Shown here: positions 15,956-26,200 of the stretch, piece after piece
How positions within the stretch are numbered: position 1 is the first letter of the stretch
Layout of the letters: each line of letters opens with the position of its first letter
Source of the DNA: Candidatus Aminicenantota bacterium
GTDB lineage: Bacteria; Acidobacteriota; Aminicenantia; UBA2199
Direction: 5' to 3'
Assembly (NCBI GenBank): GCA_018262835.1
Contig: JADFDP010000011.1
Location: 1-47,636 of the forward strand
Length of the DNA stretch: 47,636 bases
The notes under the pieces: model-generated
What the model saw: only the letters and a program-made list of their open reading frames with translations
Databases searched by the model: none
Told to the model about the DNA's origin: nothing
Position numbers and translations under genes: made by a program

Positions 15956-17998
15956 TTAAATGCTCTGTTCGTTGGACAGGGCGATGACCTCGCCCAGGGC
16001 GCTCACGGCCTGGATCACGTAGGAATACGACACGGCCCGTTCAAGATATTTGTCGTAAAAGGTATAGCCGCCGTTCTGGATCTCGCTGCCGGCGATTTCC
16101 TTGACGGCCTGAAAGCTGCCGCCGGCAATTTTGCGGTACACCGTGTAGGTTTCGCCGCGGATCGTTGATCCGGGATCCTTTTCCACGCTGAAGTACACTT
16201 CCGCGAAATCCTTGTTCACCACCCAGACGCTGGCCTGCTGGCGTGAAACCGTCATGGACAGGATCAAGCTCTGTGAAAGCGCCCGAGCCAAATTCAGACG
16301 CGCCCCGGTTTTCATCCTGTTTTCCAGCGCTGTCAGGCGGTCGGCGCCGGAATAGAGCCGGCTGATGCGTTTGGAAAGATCGTCACCGGGAAATTGGGCG
16401 GCCAGCAGCCCCAGGGCTGCGCATACGTGCGGGGCGGCCATTGAGGTGCCGTCCTTGATCTCGTAATTCCCCGGGCGAATGACCAGGGTGGCTTGATGAA
16501 TACCACGGGCCTTGATCTGCAAGCCGTCTTCCCTGGCCAGGGAAATGACCGGGATCCAGCTCCCGGCATTGCCCAGAGTTCCGGAAAAATTTCCCGGTTC
16601 ATTGTTATAGATCGCCACAGCCGCGGCCCCTGCGTTTTGGGCGTGGATGGTTTTTTCGTTGAAAGTGATGTCGCCGCGCTCGATCAGGGCGATATTGCCC
16701 CTGACCCCGGCCGGGAAAGAACTCGCGCTCAAGCCGCCTCCGCAATCATAGACAGCGCGGGTCAGGCCGGTGGCGGGGGTCGTTCCCGAAAACTCCAGGG
16801 GGTTGGCGTCAAAAACATCACCTGCCGATTTCAGCCACGCTTCCAATCCCTTGCCGGACAGGACCGTCGAGAGAATGCCCGCCCCCGGGGCGGCCATGTC
16901 GACCCCCTTGGCGCCGTAATTCGAAAAAGACGCGAGCTGGTCATTGCCGTCAGTCGCGGCCACGGCGATGATATTGGGCAGATCGTAGCTGGCCGGATAA
17001 AAGGGGTTGCTATCGTTGTCCGTTCCTTCGTTGCCGGCGGCACAGACCACGGCGATGCCCTGGCTGCCGGCTGCGGCGATGGCATCATTCTGCAGCTGGT
17101 TTTCGCCGCCGCCGCCAAAGGAAGCGTTGATGGCCACCAGGTTGACGCCGTAATCCCGCTTCAGCAAAACGGCGTACTCGATGGCTTCGGTGCTGTCGGA
17201 ATCGTAAATATACATGTCGGGCCGGAAGCCCTTCAAGGCCATGATGCGGGCATTCCAGTTAATGCCGCAGACGCCGGTGCCGTTGTTGCCGACCGCGGCC
17301 ATGGTCCCGGCAACATGCGTTCCGTGGGTGTCGATGTCCATGGGGTCGCTGTCGTTGCGTCCCGAGTTGTCGGAGGCGAAGTCGTAGCCGTATACATCAT
17401 CGCGAAAACCGTTGCCGTCGTCATCGATGCCGTTGCCCGGAACTTCGCCGGGGTTGCGCCACATGTTGGCCGCCAGGTCTTCATGGCGGTAATCGACCCC
17501 GGTATCCAGGACGGCAAGCACCACTCCGGTCGAACCCACGGTTTTTTCCCAGGCCGCCGGAGCGTTGATCTTGCGCATGGCCCAGAGCTTGGCGAATTTG
17601 GGGTCATTGGGCAAACGCTGCAGACGGCGGCGGTAGTTGGGAGAAACGGCCTCCACTTGCGGGCTGGACTGCAGGGCGGCCAGCAATTCACGGGTGGAAT
17701 GGCGTGCCGAACGCATGAGCAAAAACGGGCGCTGGCGCATCTGCGACAGGATACGGAATTCGCGCATGTCGTCCACGGCCAGGTCGGCGGCCAGGACGGC
17801 AGCGGCGTCCAGGGTGGTCCCGGACTTGAATGCCACCATCACCTCCCCTTCCGCATATTGCGGCCCATTGCCCGGGATGCCAGCCGACGCTTGCCGGGCG
17901 CTTTTTTCAGATGCCGGGCCGAGACGGATCCCCAGGACGCCAAATATCAGCACCAAAATTAAAATAAACGGCCAATGGCGGTTTCCGCGTCCGCTCAT
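15956..17998 (-). CDS. Exported S8 (subtilisin-like) serine protease with inserted PA-like segment
   Basis: VLAVLDTGVDYRHEDL (Asp), DTHGTHVAGTMAA (His), DGTSMAAPHVCAALG (Ser); inserted VRGNIALIERGDITFNEKTIHAQNAGAAAVAIYNN looks like a PA domain. Start at ATG 17998 behind AAGGAGG. Confidence 0.93.
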   Translation of the reverse strand: MSGRGNRHWPFILILVLIFGVLGIRLGPASEKSARQASAGIPGNGPQYAEGEVMVAFKSGTTLDAAAVLAADLAVDDMREFRILSQMRQRPFLLMRSARHSTRELLAALQSSPQVEAVSPNYRRRLQRLPNDPKFAKLWAMRKINAPAAWEKTVGSTGVVLAVLDTGVDYRHEDLAANMWRNPGEVPGNGIDDDGNGFRDDVYGYDFASDNSGRNDSDPMDIDTHGTHVAGTMAAVGNNGTGVCGINWNARIMALKGFRPDMYIYDSDSTEAIEYAVLLKRDYGVNLVAINASFGGGGENQLQNDAIAAAGSQGIAVVCAAGNEGTDNDSNPFYPASYDLPNIIAVAATDGNDQLASFSNYGAKGVDMAAPGAGILSTVLSGKGLEAWLKSAGDVFDANPLEFSGTTPATGLTRAVYDCGGGLSASSFPAGVRGNIALIERGDITFNEKTIHAQNAGAAAVAIYNNEPGNFSGTLGNAGSWIPVISLAREDGLQIKARGIHQATLVIRPGNYEIKDGTSMAAPHVCAALGLLAAQFPGDDLSKRISRLYSGADRLTALENRMKTGARLNLARALSQSLILSMTVSRQQASVWVVNKDFAEVYFSVEKDPGSTIRGETYTVYRKIAGGSFQAVKEIAGSEIQNGGYTFYDKYLERAVSYSYVIQAVSALGEVIALSNEQSI

Positions 17999-18135
17999 GC
18001 GCGCCTCCTTGATGGACCTTCCGAAAATTACAACAAAGCCTAACAATCTTTGGCCGCAATGTCAACCAACAAGGAAACAGATCTCCTCCGGCTGCAGGCT
18101 GCTGGAAAAGTCGGGTCTTGGGCTTCCGGGGTTGT

Positions 18136-19455
18136 TTATTTGCAAATGACGGACGAGTTGTTCACCACCTGGATAACGGCCGCGCTGGCGTCTCCCGGCA
18201 AGGTAAAAATGATCCTGTGGCGGAGCGTGAGCGTGACTTCCCCGGAACCAGAAGCAATGCTGTATTCCTTGCCACCGGCCGGGCTGGCGCAGAAATCAGT
18301 GATGTTGCCGCCGCAGGTCCTATCAAAGCTGTTGGTCACGTCGATCCTCTGGGCGCCGTTGACATAGACGATGTCGCGGCGGGTCAGCCCTCTGCAGGCG
18401 GTGACGGTCAGCTTGATGCTCCAGGAGTTGATCTGCGGGCCGGTAATGGAAACCGTGGTCTCGTTGTCGTAGCCATTGGCATGGGTCGGATTGGGCGCCC
18501 AAGTATCACGGGGGGTGATGGTCGGCAAAGTGGCGCTGGTCGAATGGGCGGAGGCGAACCAGCAGTTCCAGGCCTGGTATTCATTTTCATAATAGATATT
18601 CCCGTTGTCCTCTTCGGTTTTTTTCTTGATGACCTTGGTATACAGAAAATAACCGCCTACGGCAAGGACGGCCAGGCCGACCAGGGTTCCCAGAAATCTG
18701 CCGATGCCCCCTTTTTTCTTCCCCACTTTGACGTAGACAGCATCTTGCGGGCAGTCGTGTTTGTAATATTTGAATTTTTTCAGTTCCAGTCCTGCAAAAG
18801 TTTTACCCCTGCCCAAAATTTTCTTGGCCAGGCAGAAATACTTGATGGCCAACTCCTTGAATTTCAACTTTTCGTAGGTGGCGCCGCTCAATAAATAAAT
18901 TTCTCCTTTTAATGTGTCGCGGCCTTCGGTCGGGGCGATCTCGGTTACGAGCTTCTCCAGGATCTCCCTGGCCGCTTCGTAGTTTTCGGCAAAAAAAGCG
19001 TTCCGGGCATCATCCAAACGAACGGCATAGACATCCACGGTCACCACGGCCGGTTGAGGAGGAGGCGGCTCACAGGATTCCGCATAATACTGCAGCATGC
19101 TCAAGTCCAGCCCTTCACTGCCCTGGTTTTCTCCCAGCAGGGTTTTGGCCAGGCAAAAATGGCTGACCGCCGCTTCCCTGTCGAGCATTTTTTCGCAAAC
19201 CGCTCCCAGGAAAAGATGGGCTTCGCCCTTGAGCGGATCACGGTCGGTAATGCTTTCCAGTTGGCCGAGCAGGGTTTCCAGCAGGGCCCGCGCCTCCGGA
19301 TATTCGCCGGCGGCGTACGCCGAGCGTGCGGCAGCGAATTGATCGGCCAGGGCATCGCCGCTTTGGGCGAGCAGGAATTCCGACTGGAAGGCCAGCAGCC
19401 CGACCAGGATTAGGGCAGCGGCTTTGCACCCAAACGACTTGGGAAATTGGCTCAT
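18136..19455 (-). CDS. Exported/anchored protein with duplicated TPR-like module, TM helix and C-terminal extracytoplasmic domain
   Basis: Start MSQFPKSFG at 19455. Two ~85-aa copies: ARSAYAAGEYPEARALLETLL...KTLLGENQ...YYAESC and ARNAFFAENYEAAREILEKLV...KKILGRGK...YYKHDC; then FLGTLVGLAVLAVGGYFLYTKV. Confidence 0.7.
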   Translation of the reverse strand: MSQFPKSFGCKAAALILVGLLAFQSEFLLAQSGDALADQFAAARSAYAAGEYPEARALLETLLGQLESITDRDPLKGEAHLFLGAVCEKMLDREAAVSHFCLAKTLLGENQGSEGLDLSMLQYYAESCEPPPPQPAVVTVDVYAVRLDDARNAFFAENYEAAREILEKLVTEIAPTEGRDTLKGEIYLLSGATYEKLKFKELAIKYFCLAKKILGRGKTFAGLELKKFKYYKHDCPQDAVYVKVGKKKGGIGRFLGTLVGLAVLAVGGYFLYTKVIKKKTEEDNGNIYYENEYQAWNCWFASAHSTSATLPTITPRDTWAPNPTHANGYDNETTVSITGPQINSWSIKLTVTACRGLTRRDIVYVNGAQRIDVTNSFDRTCGGNITDFCASPAGGKEYSIASGSGEVTLTLRHRIIFTLPGDASAAVIQVVNNSSVICK

Positions 19456-19578
19456 GAGATTCCTCCTTGAATTCAATGGTGAAATAATAAAAATTGGCAA
19501 ATCAATTGTCAAGTCGCAGCGGACCATTGCTTTGCTTTTTTAAGGCCTGCTCCCCGGTACTGTCGGAAGCCGCGGCCG

Positions 19579-19607
19579 TTGACTTTTTTTTAACGCTTGA
19601 TTATAGT
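19579..19607 (+). promoter_or_regulatory. Promoter of the SpoIIE/VIT/TPR operon
   Basis: TTGACT (19579-19584), 17-nt spacer, TATAGT (19602-19607). Confidence 0.6.
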
Positions 19608-19624
19608 GGGCTCCGGGAGGAATT

Positions 19625-19684
19625 ATGGCCGGAAACAATCCCGCAAACAACGGCAGCAATCCAGGCTGCTTCAAGCAGGGGTGA
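19625..19684 (+). CDS. Upstream ORF / putative leader peptide, 19 aa
   Basis: GGGAGGAATT-ATG; MAGNNPANNGSNPGCFKQG-TGA, in frame with the downstream phosphatase. Confidence 0.4.
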   Translation: MAGNNPANNGSNPGCFKQG

Positions 19685-19690
19685 TGGGCT

Positions 19691-20932
19691 GTGGACCGCA
19701 TCAGCCGTTTTAAAAGCGAAATGCTCGACCTCTATTCCGAGGTCAATCTCGGCCTGCTGCTGAAAAAGATCACCGCCGGCATCCGCGGCTATCTGGCTAG
19801 CGAAGAAGCCTCCATATTCATTTTCGATCCTGAAAAGGAAGAACTGACCTTTGAAACGGCCACCGGAGCCAACGAAAAGGAATTAAAGCGGATCATTTTG
19901 AAAAAAGGCCAGGGAGCAGCCGGTTGGATTGCTGAAAAACGCCGGGGGGTGATCATCGACGACTGCAGCCGCGATCCGCGCCACACGGCCTTGACCGACC
20001 GGAAAACCCATTTCCAGACCCGCTCCCTTCTCGGCGTGCCGGTGCTCATGGGAGAGCGTTTGCTCGGCGTGCTGGAGGCGGTGAACAAGAAAAAAGGCAA
20101 ATTCAGCCAGGCCGACCTGCGGCTGATGACGCGCATGGCATCCTTCCTGGCCATCCCTTTGCAGAACGCCGTGCTCATTCGCCAGATGCTGGAAAAGGAA
20201 AAGATTGAAAAGGAATTGCAGATCGCCCGCTCCATTCAGCAGTCGTTTCTGCAGCAGGATCCCGTTGTTTTTCCGGGACTGGACATTTCTTTCCTGAATA
20301 TCGCTTCTTCCAAAGTGGGCGGCGACTATTATGAGATCATGCCCCTGGGAGCTCGGCAGATCGTTTTCAGCATCAACGACGTCTCCGGGCATGGCATTCC
20401 CGCCTCCCTGCTGATGGCCGTGTTTCGCAGCAATTTCGTCTTCAACCTGAGCCATGGCGGCGACATTGCCGCGACCATCGGCTATCTGAACCGACTGCTT
20501 GCCGAGACCACCGCAGCCAACTTGTATGTCACCTCTTTCACCTGCAAGCTCGACATGGCCAGCGGCGACCTCGACTACATCAATGCCGGCCACCCGCCCC
20601 CCCTGGTGGTGCGCGCCAACGCCACGCTGCTTTTGGACGTGGGCGGTTTGGCCGTAGGCATGTTCGCCGCCGCCGAGCATCCCGTCTCACGCTTTCATCT
20701 GGAGCCCGGCGATATTTTGGTCTTTTACACCGACGGCGTGATCGAAACCGCCAATGAAAAGGATGAGGAATATTCCCGGGAGCGCCTCGCGACCGCGGTG
20801 ACGACGCGGCGCTCCCTGCCGGCTGCCGCCCTGCAGGCGGCCCTGATCGAAGATCTCACGAATTTTTCCCGCCGCGGCGGATTTGCCGATGACGTCACCC
20901 TGATGGTTGTCAAATACCTGGGAGGTAAGTGA
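19691..20932 (+). CDS. GAF domain + SpoIIE/PP2C-type Ser/Thr phosphatase (RsbU-like)
   Basis: GAF (LASEEASIFIFDPEKEELTFETATG...SLLGVPVLMGERLLGVLEAVNKK) and PP2C (ARSIQQSFLQQDPVVFPGLDISF...GGDYYEIMPL...INDVSGHGIPASLLMAVFRSNF...YTDGVIETANEKDEEY). GTG start. Confidence 0.92.
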   Translation: MDRISRFKSEMLDLYSEVNLGLLLKKITAGIRGYLASEEASIFIFDPEKEELTFETATGANEKELKRIILKKGQGAAGWIAEKRRGVIIDDCSRDPRHTALTDRKTHFQTRSLLGVPVLMGERLLGVLEAVNKKKGKFSQADLRLMTRMASFLAIPLQNAVLIRQMLEKEKIEKELQIARSIQQSFLQQDPVVFPGLDISFLNIASSKVGGDYYEIMPLGARQIVFSINDVSGHGIPASLLMAVFRSNFVFNLSHGGDIAATIGYLNRLLAETTAANLYVTSFTCKLDMASGDLDYINAGHPPPLVVRANATLLLDVGGLAVGMFAAAEHPVSRFHLEPGDILVFYTDGVIETANEKDEEYSRERLATAVTTRRSLPAAALQAALIEDLTNFSRRGGFADDVTLMVVKYLGGK

Positions 20933-20934
20933 CC

Positions 20935-23235
20935 ATGAAACGCATTGCCCTGTTTTGCATCCTGATCTTGACCGTCGCCTGGGCCTGGGCCCAGACCGCT
21001 CAACTGATCCCGGCCGCGCCATTTTATGACCGCCAGGTTAAAAAAGGAGCGCTGGAAATGGACGGCATGGACATCGACATCCGCTTCTCCGGCCATTTCG
21101 CCCGGGTAAAGATCACCCAGGTCTACTACAACAACAGTCCCGAGATCTTTGAGGGGCAATACAAGATATTCATCCGCAGCAACGGCCTGTTCGACGATTT
21201 TGCCATCTGGGAGAACGGCGAGCGCATCCCCGGGGTCATCCTCGAGAAAAAGCGGGCACGCAGCCTGTATGAGGAAATCAAGTACCTGCAGATCGATCCC
21301 GGGCTGGCGGCCCGGCCCGAAGGCGAGGAGGCCCACCAGACCGGGATGATCAGCATCAAAGTGGCCCCCATCCAGCCCTACGCTTACAAGCGCATCGAGT
21401 TTTCCTATGTCGATCTGCCGCCGCTGCTTGATTTCAGCCAGCATTTCACCCTGTACATCGCGCCCGACAGTGGCCAGAAGCAAAAGGTCCGGCGCCTGAA
21501 CATCTCCCTGTCCGGTCGTTCGGGACTGGAGCTCGAAACGGTCCGCGAAGAATCCCTGCTGAACGCGGACGCCCGTGTCAAGGACAACGGCTTCACCCTG
21601 GAAAAAAGCTTGCACGACGTCCTGCTGGACAAGAACATCCGCCTGCGCTGGAACCTGCAGCGCCAGGAAAATTTGTTTTTCCAGTTTTACCGCCAGGATG
21701 AAGCCCGCACCGATTATTACGCGGTGTCACCTGAACTGCAGACCATCCGCGACCCCGACGGCTATTTTTTAATCACCGCCGTGCTCAAGGGTGAGACCGA
21801 GGACCTGGCCCCCGGCCGCTACCATTTTGTCATGGATCTGTCGACATCGATCACGCCGGAGAACCTGCAGCTGGAGATCGAAGGCCTGAGCACCCTGCTC
21901 AAGCGCCTGCCGCGCGGTTCGCAATACCAGGTCTACGGCTTCAACCAGGATATTTTCCCCATCGACGGCGGCTGGCAGCAGCCGGAAGCGGCCTCCATCC
22001 AGGCCACTTTCGCCAAGATCTACGGCCTGAAGCTCGCTTCGGGCTCGAACCTGTCCCGGGTATTGGGCCATTTCACGCTGGCCGGCGAACGTCCGGTCAT
22101 CTTCAGCGACGGTTTTCCCACCATGGGCGAAATCCGCTTCTCCGAACTCAGCCAGTTGAAGCCCGCGGCCAGTTTTTTCCTCATCGGGCTGGGCAAGAAC
22201 CAGAACAGCCAGATGCTGGCCAAGCTCGCTGAAATCAGCTCCGGCTACTACCAGCCCCTGGAGGAAGGGGCCGGGCTGGCGGAAAAGCTGGAAATATTCG
22301 CCAGTTTTCTGGCCAGCCGTTTTTTCTCCGGGCTGCGCTTCCTGTTTTCCTCTCCCGACGTCAGCGCCGTTTATCCTGAAAAATTCTCCGGCGTTTTTCC
22401 GGGCAACGGCATACGGATCAGCGGCAAATACAGCCAGCCCGGCGCCAAGGAGTGCAAGCTGCTCTACCGCTCGCAGGGAAAAGAAATGGTGAAAAAAGAG
22501 CGGGTCACGTTCCCGGAAAAGGAGGGCCGTGATCCCGAAGTGGCCAAGATCTGGGCCAGCCAGCGCATTCAATTTCTGCTGGAGCAGATCGCCGCTGCGG
22601 GCGAGAGACCCGAATGGGTGACCGAGATCATCCGACTCTCCAAGCGCTTCAAGATCATCACCCCATACACCTCCATGCTGGCCGCCCACCGCAGCTACCT
22701 GCTGCCCGACGCCATGCGTCCGGCCGATCCGCTGCTGATCGTCAAGGCTCACCCCGACATCGTGGCCGTGGAAGCCGAACTGCCCTTCGGCGAAACCAAA
22801 AAACTGGCCTACAACCCCGGCGCGGATCACTGGCGCACGCGCTTCCTTGTCCCCGCCAATACCGCTGACGGCGAATACGGGTGCCAGGTCATCCTGCGCG
22901 ACCGGCAGGGCCATGTCTACATGGAAAAAAAGAAATTCCGCGTCGACGCCAGCGCCCCGGTTTTCCGCGGCGCCGGGCTGGAACGCAGGAGAGTCAGTCC
23001 CGGCGATGTGCTGCGTTTCGAGGTGCGGGCTCCGCGCGACACGCGCCGCATCACCGCCTTCAACCCGGTGCTGGGCAAGGTCGAGCTGAGATACGATCCG
23101 CTCTCGGCCTCCTCGCGCGGCCACCTGAAGATCGGGCCGGGGGTCTCGCCCGGGTCGTACGCCTTCGTGGTCGAGGCGGTGGATTTCGCCCAGAACCAGT
23201 TCAGCAAAACCGTTACCGTCGAGGTGAGCCAATGA
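20935..23235 (+). CDS. Exported VIT domain + von Willebrand factor A-type protein
   Basis: Signal peptide MKRIALFCILILTVAWAWAQ; VIT-like ALEMDGMDIDIRFSGHFARVKITQVYYNNSPEIFEGQYKIFI; VWA MIDAS DLSTS; C-terminal Ig-like strands. Confidence 0.82.
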   Translation: MKRIALFCILILTVAWAWAQTAQLIPAAPFYDRQVKKGALEMDGMDIDIRFSGHFARVKITQVYYNNSPEIFEGQYKIFIRSNGLFDDFAIWENGERIPGVILEKKRARSLYEEIKYLQIDPGLAARPEGEEAHQTGMISIKVAPIQPYAYKRIEFSYVDLPPLLDFSQHFTLYIAPDSGQKQKVRRLNISLSGRSGLELETVREESLLNADARVKDNGFTLEKSLHDVLLDKNIRLRWNLQRQENLFFQFYRQDEARTDYYAVSPELQTIRDPDGYFLITAVLKGETEDLAPGRYHFVMDLSTSITPENLQLEIEGLSTLLKRLPRGSQYQVYGFNQDIFPIDGGWQQPEAASIQATFAKIYGLKLASGSNLSRVLGHFTLAGERPVIFSDGFPTMGEIRFSELSQLKPAASFFLIGLGKNQNSQMLAKLAEISSGYYQPLEEGAGLAEKLEIFASFLASRFFSGLRFLFSSPDVSAVYPEKFSGVFPGNGIRISGKYSQPGAKECKLLYRSQGKEMVKKERVTFPEKEGRDPEVAKIWASQRIQFLLEQIAAAGERPEWVTEIIRLSKRFKIITPYTSMLAAHRSYLLPDAMRPADPLLIVKAHPDIVAVEAELPFGETKKLAYNPGADHWRTRFLVPANTADGEYGCQVILRDRQGHVYMEKKKFRVDASAPVFRGAGLERRRVSPGDVLRFEVRAPRDTRRITAFNPVLGKVELRYDPLSASSRGHLKIGPGVSPGSYAFVVEAVDFAQNQFSKTVTVEVSQ

Positions 23236-26200
23236 AAAGGATCCTGTTTCTGATTCTGCTCGGCTTGGAGTTCCTGGCGCCGGCGCAGGGCGACAATCTG
23301 GATTCCCTGTATTTCCGCCCCGTCACCATCGACGGCCAGGAAATGGCCTTCCCCTATCCCGGCATGCAGGTCATGGAGAACCTGCGCAATTTCCTGTCCG
23401 CTGGCTTCAACCGCGACGTTTACCAGGATTATATCCGCCTGCGGGCGATCCGTTCCGGGAGCGAGGCGGTACGCAGCGATTTGCAGCAGCTGCTGGAAAA
23501 AAGCGGCACCGATGAAAAAGCGCTGCGTTTCGCCATCGACCTGATGCTTTCCTACCGGCAGATCCCGGAATTCATCGCCTATTACCAGCTGCTTTTCCGG
23601 AAAATTCCCGCCTGCTTGCCCGAATACGAGACCATGATCAACGTATTGAAAAATCATTCCTGGCCGGCAGCGGAATTGCAAAAGGAGATCGCGGCTTTTT
23701 ACGAAATGGCCGGGAACAACTACGTGCTGAAGCTGCGGGCGACGGAAATGTTCTTCGCCAATTCCTCTCCGGGCCTGGGCTGGCAGCACCTGGAAAAGAT
23801 GGCCGCCGCCTACCCCGAGCGGCTCGGCGAAATTTTTCGCTCGAGCAAGGAAACGCTGCAAAAATACTGCAGCGCCGATGAGATCACAGGTTTCTGGCTG
23901 CCGCGCCTCGATCCCTTCCGCCACACCCGGGCCCTGGCCGATGTCTTTGCCTATATGCAGACCGAGCACCGTTTGGAAGGCTTTCTGGAAAAAACAGCGG
24001 GCCGCCCCGACCGCAAGGCGCTCCTGATGATCCAGGCCCACATCAGCGGCCAGAGCGAACGGATCGACGACCTGCTGGAGGGGCTGCAGGGAGAAAAGGA
24101 CAAAAAGTCCTGGGCCCTGCTGCTGGACGCCCTTAACCAGCCGCGCCGCAGCCTGGTGCTTTACCTGCGCGCCCTCAATGACCGTCCCGAGGCCGAAGTC
24201 ATCGCCGCCATCGTCGACCTGCTGGCCCGCGGCGAATACCTCCGGCAGCGCCATGAGGTCTCCAACCTGAAGATCATTTTCAGTTTCGATGCCAACATCT
24301 CTTTTTTGAACGGCCTCATTTCCCTGGTGGCCAATTCCAATCCCCTGGCTCCGGCGGCCAGTTCTTTGGAAAGCCAATACCACCTGCTGCTGAACTATTC
24401 CTATATCGACCGGCTGCTGGCGCTGCTGCAGGAAAAATTCCCCACTTATCCGGGCATGAACGACCTGAAGCTGAAGCTGGCCTCGCGCTACCACTCCCAG
24501 CACCAGAATAAAATCGCCTTGCAGCTGCTGGACGCACTCCCCGGGAACCGCCCGGAAGTACTGAAAATGAAGCTGCAATGCTATGAAAGCCTGAAAATGG
24601 TTGGCCCCCAGGAAGCCCTGTTGCGCAAACTGCTGGCCGTTGACCGCGGCAACGCCCTCTATTGGCTTTCACGCACGGCTGATTTCCTGAAAAACCACGG
24701 CGGCTTTTTGCCGCTACTGGCCCTGTTCAAGGAGCAGATTGCAGCCCATCCCGCCGACAAAGGCATCTACCTGAAATACATTTCCTATCTTGAGGATTCC
24801 CGGGAACTCGCCGAGCTGGAGCAAGCCTACCGCCTGACCGCCCGCCAGTTCTCCGACGCGTCCTTCTACCACCACCTGGCCCGCTTTTTCCTGCAACACA
24901 AGAAATGGCTGCAGTTCCAGGAATTGTGCCTGCAACTGGCCGATACGCTGGAAAAGGAAGAATGGAACGATTTCGGCTCCGCCTTTTTGACCGGCGCCGC
25001 CATAAATTTCAAGAATATGGAAAGTGAATTCCTGCTGGGCGTTTACCGCAGGTCCTTGAAGCGTTTCCCGACCGACACGCTGCTGGCCGGGAGGCTGCTG
25101 CAGCTTTTGGAGAAGGATCCGCTGAAACATGAAGGAGAGCTAAAGAAGCTGTACCTGAAGTATTTTCTCCTCGACGCGGGCATCCGCCAGAAGATGTTCG
25201 CCTATTTCAACCGCATCGGGTATAGCCAGGCCCTTTCCGAGAGCGCGGCCGGCGGCGATGAATTCTTTAAAAACTGCTACCTGTCCTTTTACCATTTCGA
25301 CCGCACCGATTACCGGCGCAGTTTGGGCTATCTGGACATCATCAAGGAAGGGTGTTTCGCCAATGAAGGCGTGTGGAGAACGCTGGCGCAACTGAACGCG
25401 TCGTTTTCCGGCAGCGCCCCGAGCTTTCTCTCCGGGCTCACGGCCGCCTTCTCCCAACTGCGGCAGATCGCCCCGCTCAATTCCACCTATTACGAAGAAC
25501 CGGGCAACCACCTGGCCTATGCCGGCGATTACGCCGCTGCCGAGAAGTTGTGGGAGCGCCTGCTGGAAATGGAACCCGGCAGTGTTTCCGGCTATTCCAA
25601 GCTGGCCTTTCTGCACAAGTCGTTTTTTCAGATCGACAAGGCCCTGGCCGTGGTGGAGCGGGGTGAAAAGGCCCTGGGACCGCAGCAGGACCTGCTGCTT
25701 CTCAAAGCACTGTTCCTGGAAGAAAAAAAGGAGTGGCGCCGCTCGCTGCTGGCGTTCTTCGATTGCATCGCGACGCTCGAACCCTATGCCGAAAGCGAGT
25801 ACAATATCCGGAACCATTTGCGCAAACTGGCCCAAAACCATGGCCCCCTGTTCGAAAGCACGCTGGCCGAGTACGGCCGCGGCCAACGGCCGGAAAGCCT
25901 GGCGCTGTTCATGTTCCGCTTTTACGCCGATGAAGGCCGCCTGGACCGGGCCCGGCGGTTCCTGCTGGACACCCTGCCCGCCATGACCGACATCAACGCC
26001 CTGGAAACGATCCAACAGGAAATGGAAAACCGCGAAAGCGAAGGCGAAACCAGCCAGGCCGTCATGAAACGGCTGCTGGCCATCGACCCGCTTTTTCTTA
26101 ATTACTACAGCCGCCTGGCCGGTCTCTACGAAAACCAGGGCCAGAAACAGCAAGCCGAGGCCGTTTACAAGGATGCATTGACGCGATTCCGCGGCACGTA

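Noticed and set aside
22881-23231. N-terminal extension of the giant TPR ORF in the track
   Set aside because: Overlaps the VIT/VWA gene; the ATG at 23232 has a signal peptide and ATGA coupling.
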